A stretch of DNA of 64,000 bases, taken from NCBI GenBank assembly GCA_003480725.1, contig QUJQ01000003.1:2944-66943 (forward strand), written 5' to 3'. The notes under the pieces were generated by a model. That model saw nothing but the letters and a program-made list of their open reading frames with translations. It made no database searches and was not told the DNA's origin. Positions 16,155-25,651 of this stretch are shown piece by piece; within the stretch, counting starts at the first letter, position 1; every line of letters starts with the position of its first letter. Both the position numbers and the translations under genes were made by a program. The stretch is from Clostridiaceae bacterium AM27-36LB. Lineage in GTDB: Bacteria > Bacillota > Clostridia > Lachnospirales > Lachnospiraceae.

Positions 16155-16808
16155 TCAATCTTTTGATTCGATCATAATAAAAATGCCCTGCTTCAGGCTG
16201 ATCCTTGCTTCGTCAGCAGCGATCTCATTGGACACGCCAAAACCACCGCTTCCCTGTACGGTAAAATGCTGATCCTGCACTGGATATTTCAGTCCCTCCA
16301 GCGTAACCCCATTCACATCAGTAGTAAATGGAATCAGAGATACATATTTTCCATATTGTTCTGCCTTTTTGATCCGGTATTCCCCCTGGATCAGACGGAT
16401 GCGATTATGCTCATCCAGGATCTCACAGTCCACTCCTTTTTCCAGCGCCAGATACAGGCTCTGAATATTTCCCAGCACATGATCCAGTCTGGTTCCTGTT
16501 CCTCCAAGAATCGTAACATGATCACTTCCAAGGGAAAGTGCCAGTTCCACGGCAATCTGTGTGTCTGTGGCATCTTTTACCGGATTGTATTCCCGGATCT
16601 CGATCTGTGTATTCTTCTTATACCATGTAAGAATTTCCGGGGATAAAGTATCAAAATCCCCAACGATCCGTGTAGGGACGATCTTATGGTCATAACAGAA
16701 CTTCAATCCACCATCCACGCCGATGATATGATCAAATCTTTTTATTTTCAAAAGACCGAGGGCAAGATCGATCCCGATATTGCCCCCGCTGATAATCAGT
16801 GTATCCAT
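16155..16808 (-). CDS. thiN: Thiamine pyrophosphokinase
   Basis: Transfers pyrophosphate from ATP to thiamine to make TPP. The 217 residues show the family landmarks: GVDGGLK near 30-36, GDFDTLS near 51-57, DATDTQIAVE near 79-88 and GTGTRLDHVLGNI near 103-115, followed by the C-terminal beta domain. It starts at the base next to the rpe stop. The rsgA-rpe-thiN order is common in Firmicutes. Confidence 0.93.
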   Translation of the reverse strand: MDTLIISGGNIGIDLALGLLKIKRFDHIIGVDGGLKFCYDHKIVPTRIVGDFDTLSPEILTWYKKNTQIEIREYNPVKDATDTQIAVELALSLGSDHVTILGGTGTRLDHVLGNIQSLYLALEKGVDCEILDEHNRIRLIQGEYRIKKAEQYGKYVSLIPFTTDVNGVTLEGLKYPVQDQHFTVQGSGGFGVSNEIAADEARISLKQGIFIMIESKD

Positions 16809-17474
16809 TTATGCCTGCCTCTTCTTAAGAATCTCCATGAAATCTCTGGTATTTTTCTCGATGTCATCTTTGAAGATGGCACTTCCTGCCACGATCACAT
16901 TGGCTCCTGCATCCAGAACCATTTCCAGATTATCCTTTTTGATACCACCATCAACTTCAATATCTGTGGTCAGTCCTCTGTCATTCAGCATCTTACGCAA
17001 TGCACGGATCTTATCTGTGGATTCAGGAATATATGCCTGTCCGCCAAATCCCGGTTCTACCGTCATCAGAAGTATCATATCTACCTTATCCAGCAACGGT
17101 TCCAGAACACTGAGCGGAGTCTTTGGTTTAATGGTAACACCTACTTTTACACCTTTCTCTCTGATCATCTGGATGGTTTTCTCCACATCCTTACATGCTT
17201 CATAATGAACCGTGATAATATCAGCACCGCTCTTTACAAATTCATCAATATAGCGGTCTGGATCCTCGATCATCAGATGTACATCCAGAACCAGATCCGT
17301 GATCTTACGGACAGACTTCAGAACCGGCATACCAAAAGAAATGCTCGGAACAAACATGCCATCCATAACATCGTAGTGCAGATACTGGGTTCCGCCCTTC
17401 TCCGTTGCTGCAATATCATCTCCCAGATGTGCAAAATCTGCGGATAAAATTGATGGTGATAAATAGTACTTCAT
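16809..17474 (-). CDS. rpe: Ribulose-phosphate 3-epimerase
   Basis: Interconverts ribulose-5-phosphate and xylulose-5-phosphate in the pentose phosphate pathway. TIM-barrel motifs are present: LSPSILSADF at the N-terminus, the HYDVMDGMFVP metal/catalytic segment near 33-43, DVHLMIEDP, the MTVEPGFGGQ loop and the second catalytic Asp in EVDGGIK. Length 221 is normal. It starts one base after the rsgA stop. Confidence 0.96.
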   Translation of the reverse strand: MKYYLSPSILSADFAHLGDDIAATEKGGTQYLHYDVMDGMFVPSISFGMPVLKSVRKITDLVLDVHLMIEDPDRYIDEFVKSGADIITVHYEACKDVEKTIQMIREKGVKVGVTIKPKTPLSVLEPLLDKVDMILLMTVEPGFGGQAYIPESTDKIRALRKMLNDRGLTTDIEVDGGIKKDNLEMVLDAGANVIVAGSAIFKDDIEKNTRDFMEILKKRQA

Positions 17475-17475
17475 A

Positions 17476-18360
17476 TCAGGAATACCTCCGTCTTTCTCTC
17501 TCTTTTAATTCTCTGAAAAAACTGATGTAGCTTTCGTAACGTTCTTTACTGATCTTCTCGTCTTCTACAGCTTCTTTTACTGCACAGCCAGGTTCCCTGT
17601 CATGAATACAGCCTTGAAACTTGCAGCTGCCCTCATAGGGATCAAATTCCGGAAAGCAGAACCGCAGTTCTTCTTTCTCCATAGCTTCCGGCTCCAGTGC
17701 AGTGAAGCCCGGAGTATCCAGAATGTAACTGTCTTTTTCAAGCCGAAACAGTTCGCTGTGACGGGTAGTATGTTTTCCTCGATCCGCTTTTTCGCTGATC
17801 TTTCCAGTCTCCATCTCTGCTTCCGGCACCAGATGATTGATCAGTGTAGATTTTCCCACACCAGAGGGACCTGCCACAGTTGTCATATGTCCTCTTAAAC
17901 AATCTCTGACCGCGTCTGTTCCTTCTCCTTTTTTTGCACTGATAAACAGAAGCTTACTTCCACAATCCCGGTAGATCTGCCGAAAATGCTCCCTTTCTTC
18001 TTCTGACACCATATCGCTTTTATTAAAACAGATAATCGTCGGAATCTCTTTCTGTTTCATCATGATCAGAAAGCGATCCAGAAGCGGCAAGTTCGGAGTC
18101 GGTCTTGACAGTGCAAAGATCACCAGTGCCTGATCCACATTGGCTACTGCCGGTCGGATCAGTTCACTTTTTCTTGGCAAAATGGAGATCACGCTACCCT
18201 CTTTTTCTTCCTGGCTTAATACTTCCAGCTCCACCAGATCTCCAACCAAAGGCTTTACCTTCTGGTTGCGAAAAATTCCTTTGGCGCGGCACTCAAAGAT
18301 ACCGTCCTCTGTATCTACATAATAGAATCCTGCAATTCCTTTGACAATTCTTCCCTGCAT
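17476..18360 (-). CDS. rsgA: Ribosome small-subunit GTPase RsgA
   Basis: Circularly permuted GTPase that acts late in 30S maturation. The N-terminal OB fold (1-65) is followed by the G motifs in permuted order: NKSD at 113-116, then GPSGVGKS at 164-171, then DTPG at 215-218. The C-terminal zinc finger has Cys246, Cys251, His253 and Cys259. Length 294 is standard. It lies right after prkC, whose kinase family is known to phosphorylate RsgA in Bacillus. Confidence 0.95.
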   Translation of the reverse strand: MQGRIVKGIAGFYYVDTEDGIFECRAKGIFRNQKVKPLVGDLVELEVLSQEEKEGSVISILPRKSELIRPAVANVDQALVIFALSRPTPNLPLLDRFLIMMKQKEIPTIICFNKSDMVSEEEREHFRQIYRDCGSKLLFISAKKGEGTDAVRDCLRGHMTTVAGPSGVGKSTLINHLVPEAEMETGKISEKADRGKHTTRHSELFRLEKDSYILDTPGFTALEPEAMEKEELRFCFPEFDPYEGSCKFQGCIHDREPGCAVKEAVEDEKISKERYESYISFFRELKERERRRYS

Positions 18361-18366
18361 AAGCTG

Positions 18367-20460
18367 TTACTCTGTGGTTGACTGCGTACCAAGGCTTACA
18401 TAGATAGTCACCGTTCCGTCTGGATCGACCGTCTTGCTTGGACTGTATCTGGTCACAAATCCATTTCCTACAGATGCACTGTACTCAGTTGCCTCTTTGA
18501 CTGTTCCTTTGAATCCGGCATCATTCAATGCCTCCACTGCCTCTTCATAGGTCATTCCCACGCTGACAGATGGAATCGTTACCTGTTCCCGGCCTTTGCT
18601 GACAGTGATCGTCACTGTGCTTCCCGGCTGCACATAGGTTCCTCTGTCCGGACTGGTGCTGACTACCAGGCCTGCACGCATATCATCACTATATGTTTCT
18701 TTTACTTCTACTTTAAATCCATCCCCCGCCAGTTCTGACTGGGCTCTGCTGGATTCATGACCGATAACATCGGTCACTTTCTTTTTATTCGGTCCGCTGC
18801 TCAGCACAATGTTAACTTTTCCACCGCTCTCCGTCTCGGAATTGGCTGACGGAGACTGGCTGATGACAAGACCGGATTCTACTGTATCGCTGGAAGCTTC
18901 GCTGACCGTACCAACCGTCAGACCTGCTGCCGTGATCGCACTCTTCGCTGCATTTTCATCTTTACCAACTACCGGCGGAACCGTCACTTTGCTGTTAGTG
19001 GTTGTGGTGGTTGTACCGGAAGTGGTGCTTCCTGTACTGCTGGTTCCATCTGAAGAAGCAGTAGATCCTGCTGCCGCCAAGGTTACTGTCACCGTTGTAC
19101 CTACCTTCACGCTGTTTCCTGATTCTTCACTCTGCGCAATGATCTGACCTGCAGAATACTGATTGGATTTTTCAGATTCTCCACGCTCGATCTTCAGTCC
19201 AAGTTCTTCCAGAACCGTTCTTGCCTCTGCATAAGTCTTTCCAAGAAGGCTCGGCATGTTCACTGTATTCCCCTGGGATGCGGAACTGCTGTCATCTTCT
19301 TCGTCCGCGCTCTGCTCTGTCTGCTGGCTGTCGCTGGTATCTGTATTGGATTTTTTGCCGATTCCAAGCACTTTTGAGAACAGCAGAAGCATAATGATCA
19401 CAATGATCACTGCCAGAACCACTCCTGCGATCGTCATGGCACGTTCAACGGTCGGACTCAGTTCTTCATCATCCTCATCATCTTCGCTGTCTTCGTCTTC
19501 TTCCTCATCATCCTCGTCCTCATCCTCATCCTTGCTCAGATTCACTCTGCGGGACTCTTTGACCTTGGACGTGGTTCCTTTTGTCATAATCACGGTCTTG
19601 GCCTGCTCATCAAGATCTACCATCTGTACGAAATCGCCATCTGGATCTACCAGAGACTGTTTCAGATCTGCCATCAGATCCCCAATATCCTGATATCTGC
19701 GGTCCGGACTCTTCTCCGTGCATTTCTTGATGATCTGCTCCAGACTGTACGGAATCTCCGGGCAATACTTGCTGGGCGGAACCATCTGTTCCTGCAGATG
19801 CTTCACTGCCACAGTCACCGCAGTCTCCCCATCAAACGGAACACGGCCTGTCACCATTTCATACATGACGATACCAAGAGAATAAATATCACTTCTATGA
19901 TCTACATATCCGCCTCTTGCCTGCTCCGGAGATGCATAATGCACAGAACCCATGGCACTGGAAGTCGTGGTCTGGGAAGTGGTTGCCTTGGCAATACCAA
20001 AATCCGTTACCTTTACTTTTCCTTCTCTGGAAATAATAATGTTCTGTGGTTTGATATCCCTGTGTACAATATGATTATTATGGGCAACCTCCAGTCCTGC
20101 AGATACCTGAATTGCAATACTGGTTGCCTCTTTGATGGTCAGGCGGCCTTTTCTCCCAATATAATTCTTCAGAGTGATCCCTTCCACCAGCTCCATCACA
20201 ATATAATAGATACCGTTCTCATCACCGACATCATATACATTTACAATATTGGGATGAGCAAGCCCGGCTGCTGCCTGAGCTTCCTCCTTAAATTTCTTTA
20301 CAAATCCGTCATTGTCACGGAATTCCTCTTTCAGTACTTTGACTGCAACGTAACGGTTCAGCTTATGATCTTTTCCCTTGAAGACCTCTGCCATACCGCC
20401 GGTTCCTATTTTTTCCAGAATCTCATAGCGGTCTCCCAGAATCGTTCCCGTCTTTATCAT
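18367..20460 (-). CDS. prkC: Membrane Ser/Thr kinase with PASTA domains (PrkC/Stk1 type)
   Basis: Senses peptidoglycan fragments or lipid II outside and phosphorylates proteins inside. Kinase domain residues 10-270: glycine loop GTGGMAEVF, Lys41, catalytic Asp135 in HRDIKPQN, DFG at 153-155. A juxtamembrane region contains a very acidic stretch (about 310-334, almost all Asp/Glu), then one membrane helix at 342-363 and about four extracellular PASTA repeats to residue 697, with Ser/Thr-rich linkers. It overlaps the phosphatase gene upstream by four bases, the standard kinase/phosphatase pairing. The acidic run is longer than usual for the family. Confidence 0.95.
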   Translation of the reverse strand: MIKTGTILGDRYEILEKIGTGGMAEVFKGKDHKLNRYVAVKVLKEEFRDNDGFVKKFKEEAQAAAGLAHPNIVNVYDVGDENGIYYIVMELVEGITLKNYIGRKGRLTIKEATSIAIQVSAGLEVAHNNHIVHRDIKPQNIIISREGKVKVTDFGIAKATTSQTTTSSAMGSVHYASPEQARGGYVDHRSDIYSLGIVMYEMVTGRVPFDGETAVTVAVKHLQEQMVPPSKYCPEIPYSLEQIIKKCTEKSPDRRYQDIGDLMADLKQSLVDPDGDFVQMVDLDEQAKTVIMTKGTTSKVKESRRVNLSKDEDEDEDDEEEDEDSEDDEDDEELSPTVERAMTIAGVVLAVIIVIIMLLLFSKVLGIGKKSNTDTSDSQQTEQSADEEDDSSSASQGNTVNMPSLLGKTYAEARTVLEELGLKIERGESEKSNQYSAGQIIAQSEESGNSVKVGTTVTVTLAAAGSTASSDGTSSTGSTTSGTTTTTTNSKVTVPPVVGKDENAAKSAITAAGLTVGTVSEASSDTVESGLVISQSPSANSETESGGKVNIVLSSGPNKKKVTDVIGHESSRAQSELAGDGFKVEVKETYSDDMRAGLVVSTSPDRGTYVQPGSTVTITVSKGREQVTIPSVSVGMTYEEAVEALNDAGFKGTVKEATEYSASVGNGFVTRYSPSKTVDPDGTVTIYVSLGTQSTTE

Positions 20461-21209
20461 AATCCTACCTCACTGTTATCTATTTCAACCAATACAACTG
20501 CAATATTATCCAGTCCGCCATTCTTGTTCGCTTTGAGGATCAGCTCCGCACCGATCTCCGAGATATCTTTCTTCTGACTGATCAACCTGCAAAGCTCCGC
20601 ATCCTCCACCATATTGGTCAGTCCATCAGAACAGAGCAGATAGCGGTTTCCTGTCTCCACACGAAACGGAAACAGATCAATCTGCGCCTCGTCCTGGATT
20701 CCCAGTGCCCTTGTAATAATATTTTTATCTGGATGTCTTCTGGCTTCTGTGGCACTTAGTTCTCCCTTTCGCACCAGCTCCGCCACCAGGGAATGATCTT
20801 CTGAAATCTGCCGGATCTGCTTCTGTGAGATCTCATACAGCCGACTGTCTCCGATATTAGCTGCCAGTGCTTCATCTTTATATACTGTCAGCACTACCAG
20901 TGTTGTTCCCATTCCATGATATTCTTCCCGCTCTTCCGATTTTTCATATAACCGGTAATTGGCGTAGCGGATCGCCTTCTGAAGGATCAGCGCCGGTCTG
21001 GTCTCCACGCTCCGGCTGATAGCCTCCACAATGGTCTGCACCGCATAGGAAGATGCCAGGTCTCCTGCTTTATGACCTCCCATTCCATCTGCCACAATGT
21101 ACAGATTCGGAAGATTTCCGACCGGTGTGTCGGAAGCATACACATAATCCTGATTCACTTTTCTCACACGGCCCACGTCCGTCATTGCGACCGATGTCTG
21201 CACTTCCAC
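20457..21209 (-). CDS. prpC: PP2C-type protein phosphatase (PrpC/Stp)
   Basis: Metal-dependent Ser/Thr phosphatase that reverses the action of the neighbouring kinase. Metal-binding Asp motifs are visible in VADGMGGHKAGD (near 38-49), NIGDSRLY, CSDGLTNMV and GGLDNIAVV. At 250 residues it is complete. It begins right after the rlmN stop and overlaps prkC by four bases. Confidence 0.95.
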   Translation of the reverse strand: MEVQTSVAMTDVGRVRKVNQDYVYASDTPVGNLPNLYIVADGMGGHKAGDLASSYAVQTIVEAISRSVETRPALILQKAIRYANYRLYEKSEEREEYHGMGTTLVVLTVYKDEALAANIGDSRLYEISQKQIRQISEDHSLVAELVRKGELSATEARRHPDKNIITRALGIQDEAQIDLFPFRVETGNRYLLCSDGLTNMVEDAELCRLISQKKDISEIGAELILKANKNGGLDNIAVVLVEIDNSEVGL

Positions 21210-22250
21210 TTACCTCTCTTTTTCAGTATCCATATAGCTCTTTCTGAGCTGTCCGCATGCGCCGTCAATATCCCGGCCCATTTCCCTTCTAATAGTAACA
21301 TTTATCCCTGATTTTTCAAGTTTATTTTTGAAATTGAGGATCGCACGGCTGTCCGACTGCACGTAATCCCTCTCTTTGATCGGATTGACCGGGATCAGGT
21401 TGATATGACAGTTCAGGTCTTTGACCAGCTCCGTCAGTTCTCTGGCATCCTCGCTACTGTCGTTGACGCCTCCTACCAGACTGTATTCAAATGTGATCCG
21501 TCTGCCAGTCTGTTCAAAATAATACCGGCAGGCATCCAGCACATCTTTCAGATCAAATTTATAGGCCACCGGCATCAGCGTCTTGCGCTTCTCCTGGCTG
21601 GACGCATGAAGGGATAATGCCAGCGTGATCTGAAGCTTCTCATCTGCCAGACGACGCATATTCGGAACAATACCGCAGGTAGATACCGTCAGATTCCGCT
21701 GACTGATATGAAGTCCTCCCTCATCGGTCAGCAAATGAATAAACCGAAGCAGAGAATCATAATTATCCAGAGGTTCTCCTGTTCCCATAACGACCACGTT
21801 ATGCACCCTCTCCTGGGACCACTTCTGGATCTTATAGATCTGATCCAGCATCTCGGATGGTTTTAACCCACGCTCCAGTCCGTCCAACGTGGACGCGCAG
21901 AACCGACAGCCCATACGGCAGCCTACCTGCGAGGAAATACAGACTGAATTGCCGTGGTGATATTTCATCAACACGCTCTCGATCACATTTCCATCTGACA
22001 GGCGGAACAGGAATTTACTGGTCTCATCGATCTTCGATGTCTGTACTTCCACCAGCTCCAATGATATCAGTTCATACTGCTCCTTTAATTTTTCCCGCAA
22101 GCCTTTGGAGAGATTGGTCATCTCATCAAAACTGTCCACCAGCTTCACATGCATCCACTCATAGATCTGTCCTGCACGAAACTTCTTCTCTCCGATCTTT
22201 TCCATCTCTTCCTGCAGTTCTGGAAGAGTCAGTGATTTTATATCAATCAT
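21210..22250 (-). CDS. rlmN: Dual-specificity 23S rRNA/tRNA adenine-C2 methyltransferase RlmN
   Basis: Radical-SAM enzyme that methylates C2 of A2503 in 23S rRNA and A37 in some tRNAs. The CxxxCxxC cluster motif is Cys111, Cys115 and Cys118; GTGEPLDNYD and the C-terminal RREMGRDIDGACGQL with its methyl-carrying Cys are present. The ATG at 22250 is chosen: it overlaps the rsmB stop (CATGATTGA), has GGAGAG upstream and begins at the normal N-terminus, giving 346 residues. A start 17 codons earlier would lie inside rsmB. Confidence 0.95.
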   Translation of the reverse strand: MIDIKSLTLPELQEEMEKIGEKKFRAGQIYEWMHVKLVDSFDEMTNLSKGLREKLKEQYELISLELVEVQTSKIDETSKFLFRLSDGNVIESVLMKYHHGNSVCISSQVGCRMGCRFCASTLDGLERGLKPSEMLDQIYKIQKWSQERVHNVVVMGTGEPLDNYDSLLRFIHLLTDEGGLHISQRNLTVSTCGIVPNMRRLADEKLQITLALSLHASSQEKRKTLMPVAYKFDLKDVLDACRYYFEQTGRRITFEYSLVGGVNDSSEDARELTELVKDLNCHINLIPVNPIKERDYVQSDSRAILNFKNKLEKSGINVTIRREMGRDIDGACGQLRKSYMDTEKER

Positions 22251-23526
22251 GTTCTTTTCTCTCCATCCCGGCGATGAAGAATCCATCATACTTATCCACA
22301 CCGGGAAGCATTATTATCTCTTTTTTCAACAAAAACGGGTGCGTTTTCAAAAACCAATCCACAGTTTCCACATTTTCCGCTTTGTGGACGGTACAAGTAC
22401 TGTAGATCAGCTTTCCACCCGGCTTCACATACTGCCATACTGTATCCAGGATCCTGTGCTGAAGCTCTACCAGCTCCTGCTGCTGTTCCGGTGTCATCCG
22501 GTATTTCAGATCATTTTTCTTATTTAATACTCCAAGGCCGGAACATGGAAGATCAGCCAGCACAATGTCTGCCTTTCCGATCCAGGATTCATCAAGGACA
22601 GTAGCATCATGGCAGACTGCACGAATATTCGTAAGCTCTGAACGATCGATATTGTCCTGGATCAGTTCAACTTTATAATCCGTCAGATCTCTTGCCTCCA
22701 CAAGTCCGGTTCCATGAAGAAGTTCTGCCAGATGAAGACTCTTTCCTCCAGGTGCCGCACAAACATCCAGACAGATGTCGCCTTCCTTCGGTGCTGCAGT
22801 CAATGCCACCTGCATGGAGCTGACATCCTGCACATGGAACAGCCCTTCCCTGAAGGAAGAAAGAGCCCGCAGATAATCAAACCCGGAGATTGCCAGTGCA
22901 CAATCCATGCCGTCCACCTCCTGAACGGTCACGCCTTCGGATTCCAGACGCTCCTTCAACTGCTGCTTTGTTGTCTTCGTCTCATTGATCCGAATGGTCA
23001 CCGGCTTCTCTGCATACTGATCCGCCAGCATCCGAACTGCCTTGTCTTTCCCATATTCCTCGACCCACTGGTCTACGATCCACTGAGGTGTAGAATAACA
23101 GATGGACAGATCATCAAAAGAAATCTCTTCTATTCCTCTGGCAATGCTTCTGAGCACGCCGTTTACAAACCCTTTCAAGGTTCCGAAGCCTTTTTTCTGC
23201 GCCAGACGCACTGCCTCGTTACAGACGGCAGAATCCGGCACCTGATCCATGTATTTCAGCTGATAAACCGACATTCTCAGCAGATTACGGATCACCGGCT
23301 TTTGTTTCTTCACCGGCACTTTAGAAAAATGGTTGATGATGGCATCCAGCTCCAGTCTGCGCTCCAGAGTTCCTTCACAAAGGCGGGTCAGGAATGCGCG
23401 TTCCTGCTTATCCAGATACTGGTATCGCTCCAACATACCACGAAGTGCCACATGGCTTAAGGCTCCTTTTTCCACTTCCAGCAGAAATTCCAGTGCGAGC
23501 CCTCTTGTATTTACCTGATCAGTCAC
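22243..23526 (-). CDS. rsmB: 16S rRNA m5C967 methyltransferase RsmB
   Basis: SAM-dependent methyltransferase for C967 of 16S rRNA. Residues 1-140 form the NusB-like RNA-binding domain (RGLALEFLLEVEKG...); the Rossmann methyltransferase domain has DVCAAPGGKSLHLAE and the catalytic Cys pair in DLPCSGLG and STCTVHKAEN. Length 427 is normal. It overlaps the upstream peptidase stop by eight bases and rlmN by eight. Confidence 0.95.
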   Translation of the reverse strand: MTDQVNTRGLALEFLLEVEKGALSHVALRGMLERYQYLDKQERAFLTRLCEGTLERRLELDAIINHFSKVPVKKQKPVIRNLLRMSVYQLKYMDQVPDSAVCNEAVRLAQKKGFGTLKGFVNGVLRSIARGIEEISFDDLSICYSTPQWIVDQWVEEYGKDKAVRMLADQYAEKPVTIRINETKTTKQQLKERLESEGVTVQEVDGMDCALAISGFDYLRALSSFREGLFHVQDVSSMQVALTAAPKEGDICLDVCAAPGGKSLHLAELLHGTGLVEARDLTDYKVELIQDNIDRSELTNIRAVCHDATVLDESWIGKADIVLADLPCSGLGVLNKKNDLKYRMTPEQQQELVELQHRILDTVWQYVKPGGKLIYSTCTVHKAENVETVDWFLKTHPFLLKKEIIMLPGVDKYDGFFIAGMERKEHD

Positions 23527-24220
23527 GTCTTCTGTTACCTCCGAACAGGATAATAAGTCTTAACATGGACAGGATCGATGCTGCCGCTGCTGCCACGTAT
23601 GTCATAGCTGCCGCTGACAGTACTTTCTTTGTCTTAGACAATTCATCATCAGACATCATCCCTGTCTCTCTTAAGATCCGTACCGCACGACCGGATGCAT
23701 TAAACTCTACCGGCAAAGTGATCAGCTGGAACAGTACACCAAAGAAGAAGCACAGCAGCCCCACCTGGATCAGGAAATGAGAGCTTCCCAGAAATACACC
23801 CAGAAGAAGGATAGGGAAAGCAACCTGTGTTCCCAGATTCGCTACCGGCACAAATGCAGAACGGAACCGAAGCGGAACATAGTCCTCCTGATCCTGGATC
23901 GCATGACCACATTCATGAGCAGCTACACCGATGGCAGCTACGGAATTAGATCCATAGACACTGTCGGACAGGCGAAGCACTCTGGCTTTTGGATCATAAT
24001 GGTCTGTCAGATTACCACTCACATGCTCGATCCTCACATCATAGATACCTGCCTGTCTGAGAATCTGTGCAGCTGCCTGCGCTCCGGTCAGTCCGGAATA
24101 ACTGTATACCCGAGAGTATTTGTTATAAGTTGATTTTACTGTTGCAGACGCCCACAGGGACAGAACTGCTCCAATGAGTACCAGAATATACGTAGGGTCA
24201 TAATAATAGAAAAACGGCAT
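23519..24220 (-). CDS. YugP-like membrane zinc metallopeptidase
   Basis: Predicted membrane peptidase of the YugP group. An N-terminal helix (about 8-27) is followed by the HECGHAIQ zinc motif near residues 103-110, then two or three hydrophobic helices toward the C-terminus. Length 233 is usual. Its cellular substrate is not known. It sits between fmt and rsmB, a conserved position in many clostridia. Confidence 0.85.
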   Translation of the reverse strand: MPFFYYYDPTYILVLIGAVLSLWASATVKSTYNKYSRVYSYSGLTGAQAAAQILRQAGIYDVRIEHVSGNLTDHYDPKARVLRLSDSVYGSNSVAAIGVAAHECGHAIQDQEDYVPLRFRSAFVPVANLGTQVAFPILLLGVFLGSSHFLIQVGLLCFFFGVLFQLITLPVEFNASGRAVRILRETGMMSDDELSKTKKVLSAAAMTYVAAAAASILSMLRLIILFGGNRRRD

Positions 24221-24229
24221 AATTTCCTC

Positions 24230-25162
24230 CTATTCTGCCGAAAGTACCGTTCCCGGAACTACTTTGTATCCTCTTAAAAATGCACCTGCATCCATTCTTG
24301 CTTTTCCTGCAAGCTGGATCTCGCGAAGCACCAGGATACCGTCCCCGGTCTGTACATGAATGGCATCTTTTGTCACTTCCAGTATCTCACCACTTTCTCC
24401 CTTTGATGCACTTTGGGGCAGCACATCACATGCCCATATTTTCAATGTCTTTCCGTCAAGATGAGTATATGCACTGGGCCACGGATTCAGTCCACGGACC
24501 AGACGTTCAATCACGACTGCACTCTTGTTCCAGTCGATATTTCCCATTTTTTTATCCAGCATGGATGCATAAGCAGTCGGTGACTCTCCCTGCTTTTCCG
24601 GGGTGATCTCGCCCTTTTCCAGCTTTGCAAGAGTCTCCACACAGAGACGTCCACCAGCCTCACTCAACTTATCAAAGAGACTTCCTCCCGTCTCCTTTTC
24701 ATCCAGCGGTACGATTGCCTTTGCCAGCATATCACCGGTATCCAGTCCTTCATCCATCTGCATGATCGTCACACCGGACTCTTTCTCCCCATCGATGACT
24801 GCCCACTGGATCGGTGCTGCTCCGCGGTACTTCGGAAGCAGGGAAGCATGCACATTGATGCATCCATATTTTTTCATATGAAGAATGGACGCTGGAATGA
24901 TCTGTCCAAAAGCCGCTACCACACACACATCTGCTTCCGTCTTCTCCAACACATCCTTTGCCTCACGGATCTTCACCGGCTGGAATACCGGAATTCCCAG
25001 CTCTTCAGCCACAGCCTTCACCGGTGTGGGAACCATCGCATGTCCACGTCCCTTTGGCTTATCCGGCTGACTCACTACCAATGTGATCTCATGACCGGCT
25101 TCTGCCAGGGATCTGAGCGTTCCCACCGCAAAATCCGGTGTTCCCATGAAAATAATTTTCAT
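24230..25162 (-). CDS. fmt: Methionyl-tRNA formyltransferase
   Basis: Formylates initiator Met-tRNA using 10-formyl-THF. N-terminal Rossmann domain with FMGTPDFAVGTL; the catalytic region contains NVHASLLPKYRGAAPIQWAV (Asn/His) and the loop to GLDTGDML; the C-terminal OB domain starts near residue 205. Length 310 is standard. It follows def by six bases, the classical def-fmt pair. Confidence 0.97.
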   Translation of the reverse strand: MKIIFMGTPDFAVGTLRSLAEAGHEITLVVSQPDKPKGRGHAMVPTPVKAVAEELGIPVFQPVKIREAKDVLEKTEADVCVVAAFGQIIPASILHMKKYGCINVHASLLPKYRGAAPIQWAVIDGEKESGVTIMQMDEGLDTGDMLAKAIVPLDEKETGGSLFDKLSEAGGRLCVETLAKLEKGEITPEKQGESPTAYASMLDKKMGNIDWNKSAVVIERLVRGLNPWPSAYTHLDGKTLKIWACDVLPQSASKGESGEILEVTKDAIHVQTGDGILVLREIQLAGKARMDAGAFLRGYKVVPGTVLSAE

Positions 25163-25168
25163 ATTCGC

Positions 25169-25642
25169 TTATTCCTCCTCGTCCATGACAGTATCGTGAA
25201 GTTCTCCTTCCACCAGATCCACATACAGCTTTCCATCCAGATGGTCGCACTCGTGGCAGATGGCTCTCGCCAGCAGTTCTGTTCCTTCCAGATCATAGGT
25301 ATTGCCATCCTCACCGGTAAAGCGGACCGTCACTTCGTTAGGTCTGGTCACGATTCCGGCTTTTCCCGGTACACTTAAGCATCCTTCGTCTCCGGTCTGA
25401 GAGCCTTCCGTCTTTGTGATCTGTGGATTGATCAACACGAACGGACCATCTCCCACATCGATCACAACGATTCTTTTCAGTACACCCACCTGTGGCGCTG
25501 CCAGTCCGACACCGCCAGCCTCATACATGGTCTCCAGCATGTCATCGATCAGCTCTACAATCTTTGGTGTGATCTCTTTTACTTCTTTGCTTGTTTTACG
25601 GAGAATCGGATCTCCTTCATAACGTAAATTTCTGATTGCCAT
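25169..25642 (-). CDS. def: Peptide deformylase
   Basis: Removes the formyl group from nascent proteins. All three motifs are present: GVGLAAPQVG (motif I), EGCLSVPG with the metal Cys (motif II), and HECDHLDG with two metal His (motif III). Length is 157. It lies between priA and fmt with gaps of less than ten bases. Confidence 0.97.
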   Translation of the reverse strand: MAIRNLRYEGDPILRKTSKEVKEITPKIVELIDDMLETMYEAGGVGLAAPQVGVLKRIVVIDVGDGPFVLINPQITKTEGSQTGDEGCLSVPGKAGIVTRPNEVTVRFTGEDGNTYDLEGTELLARAICHECDHLDGKLYVDLVEGELHDTVMDEEE

Positions 25643-25651
25643 AATGTCCTC

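Noticed and set aside
18809..19693. Open frames opposite prkC rich in Ser and Val
   Set aside because: They are antisense of the acidic linker and PASTA repeats, and reflect codon bias rather than genes.
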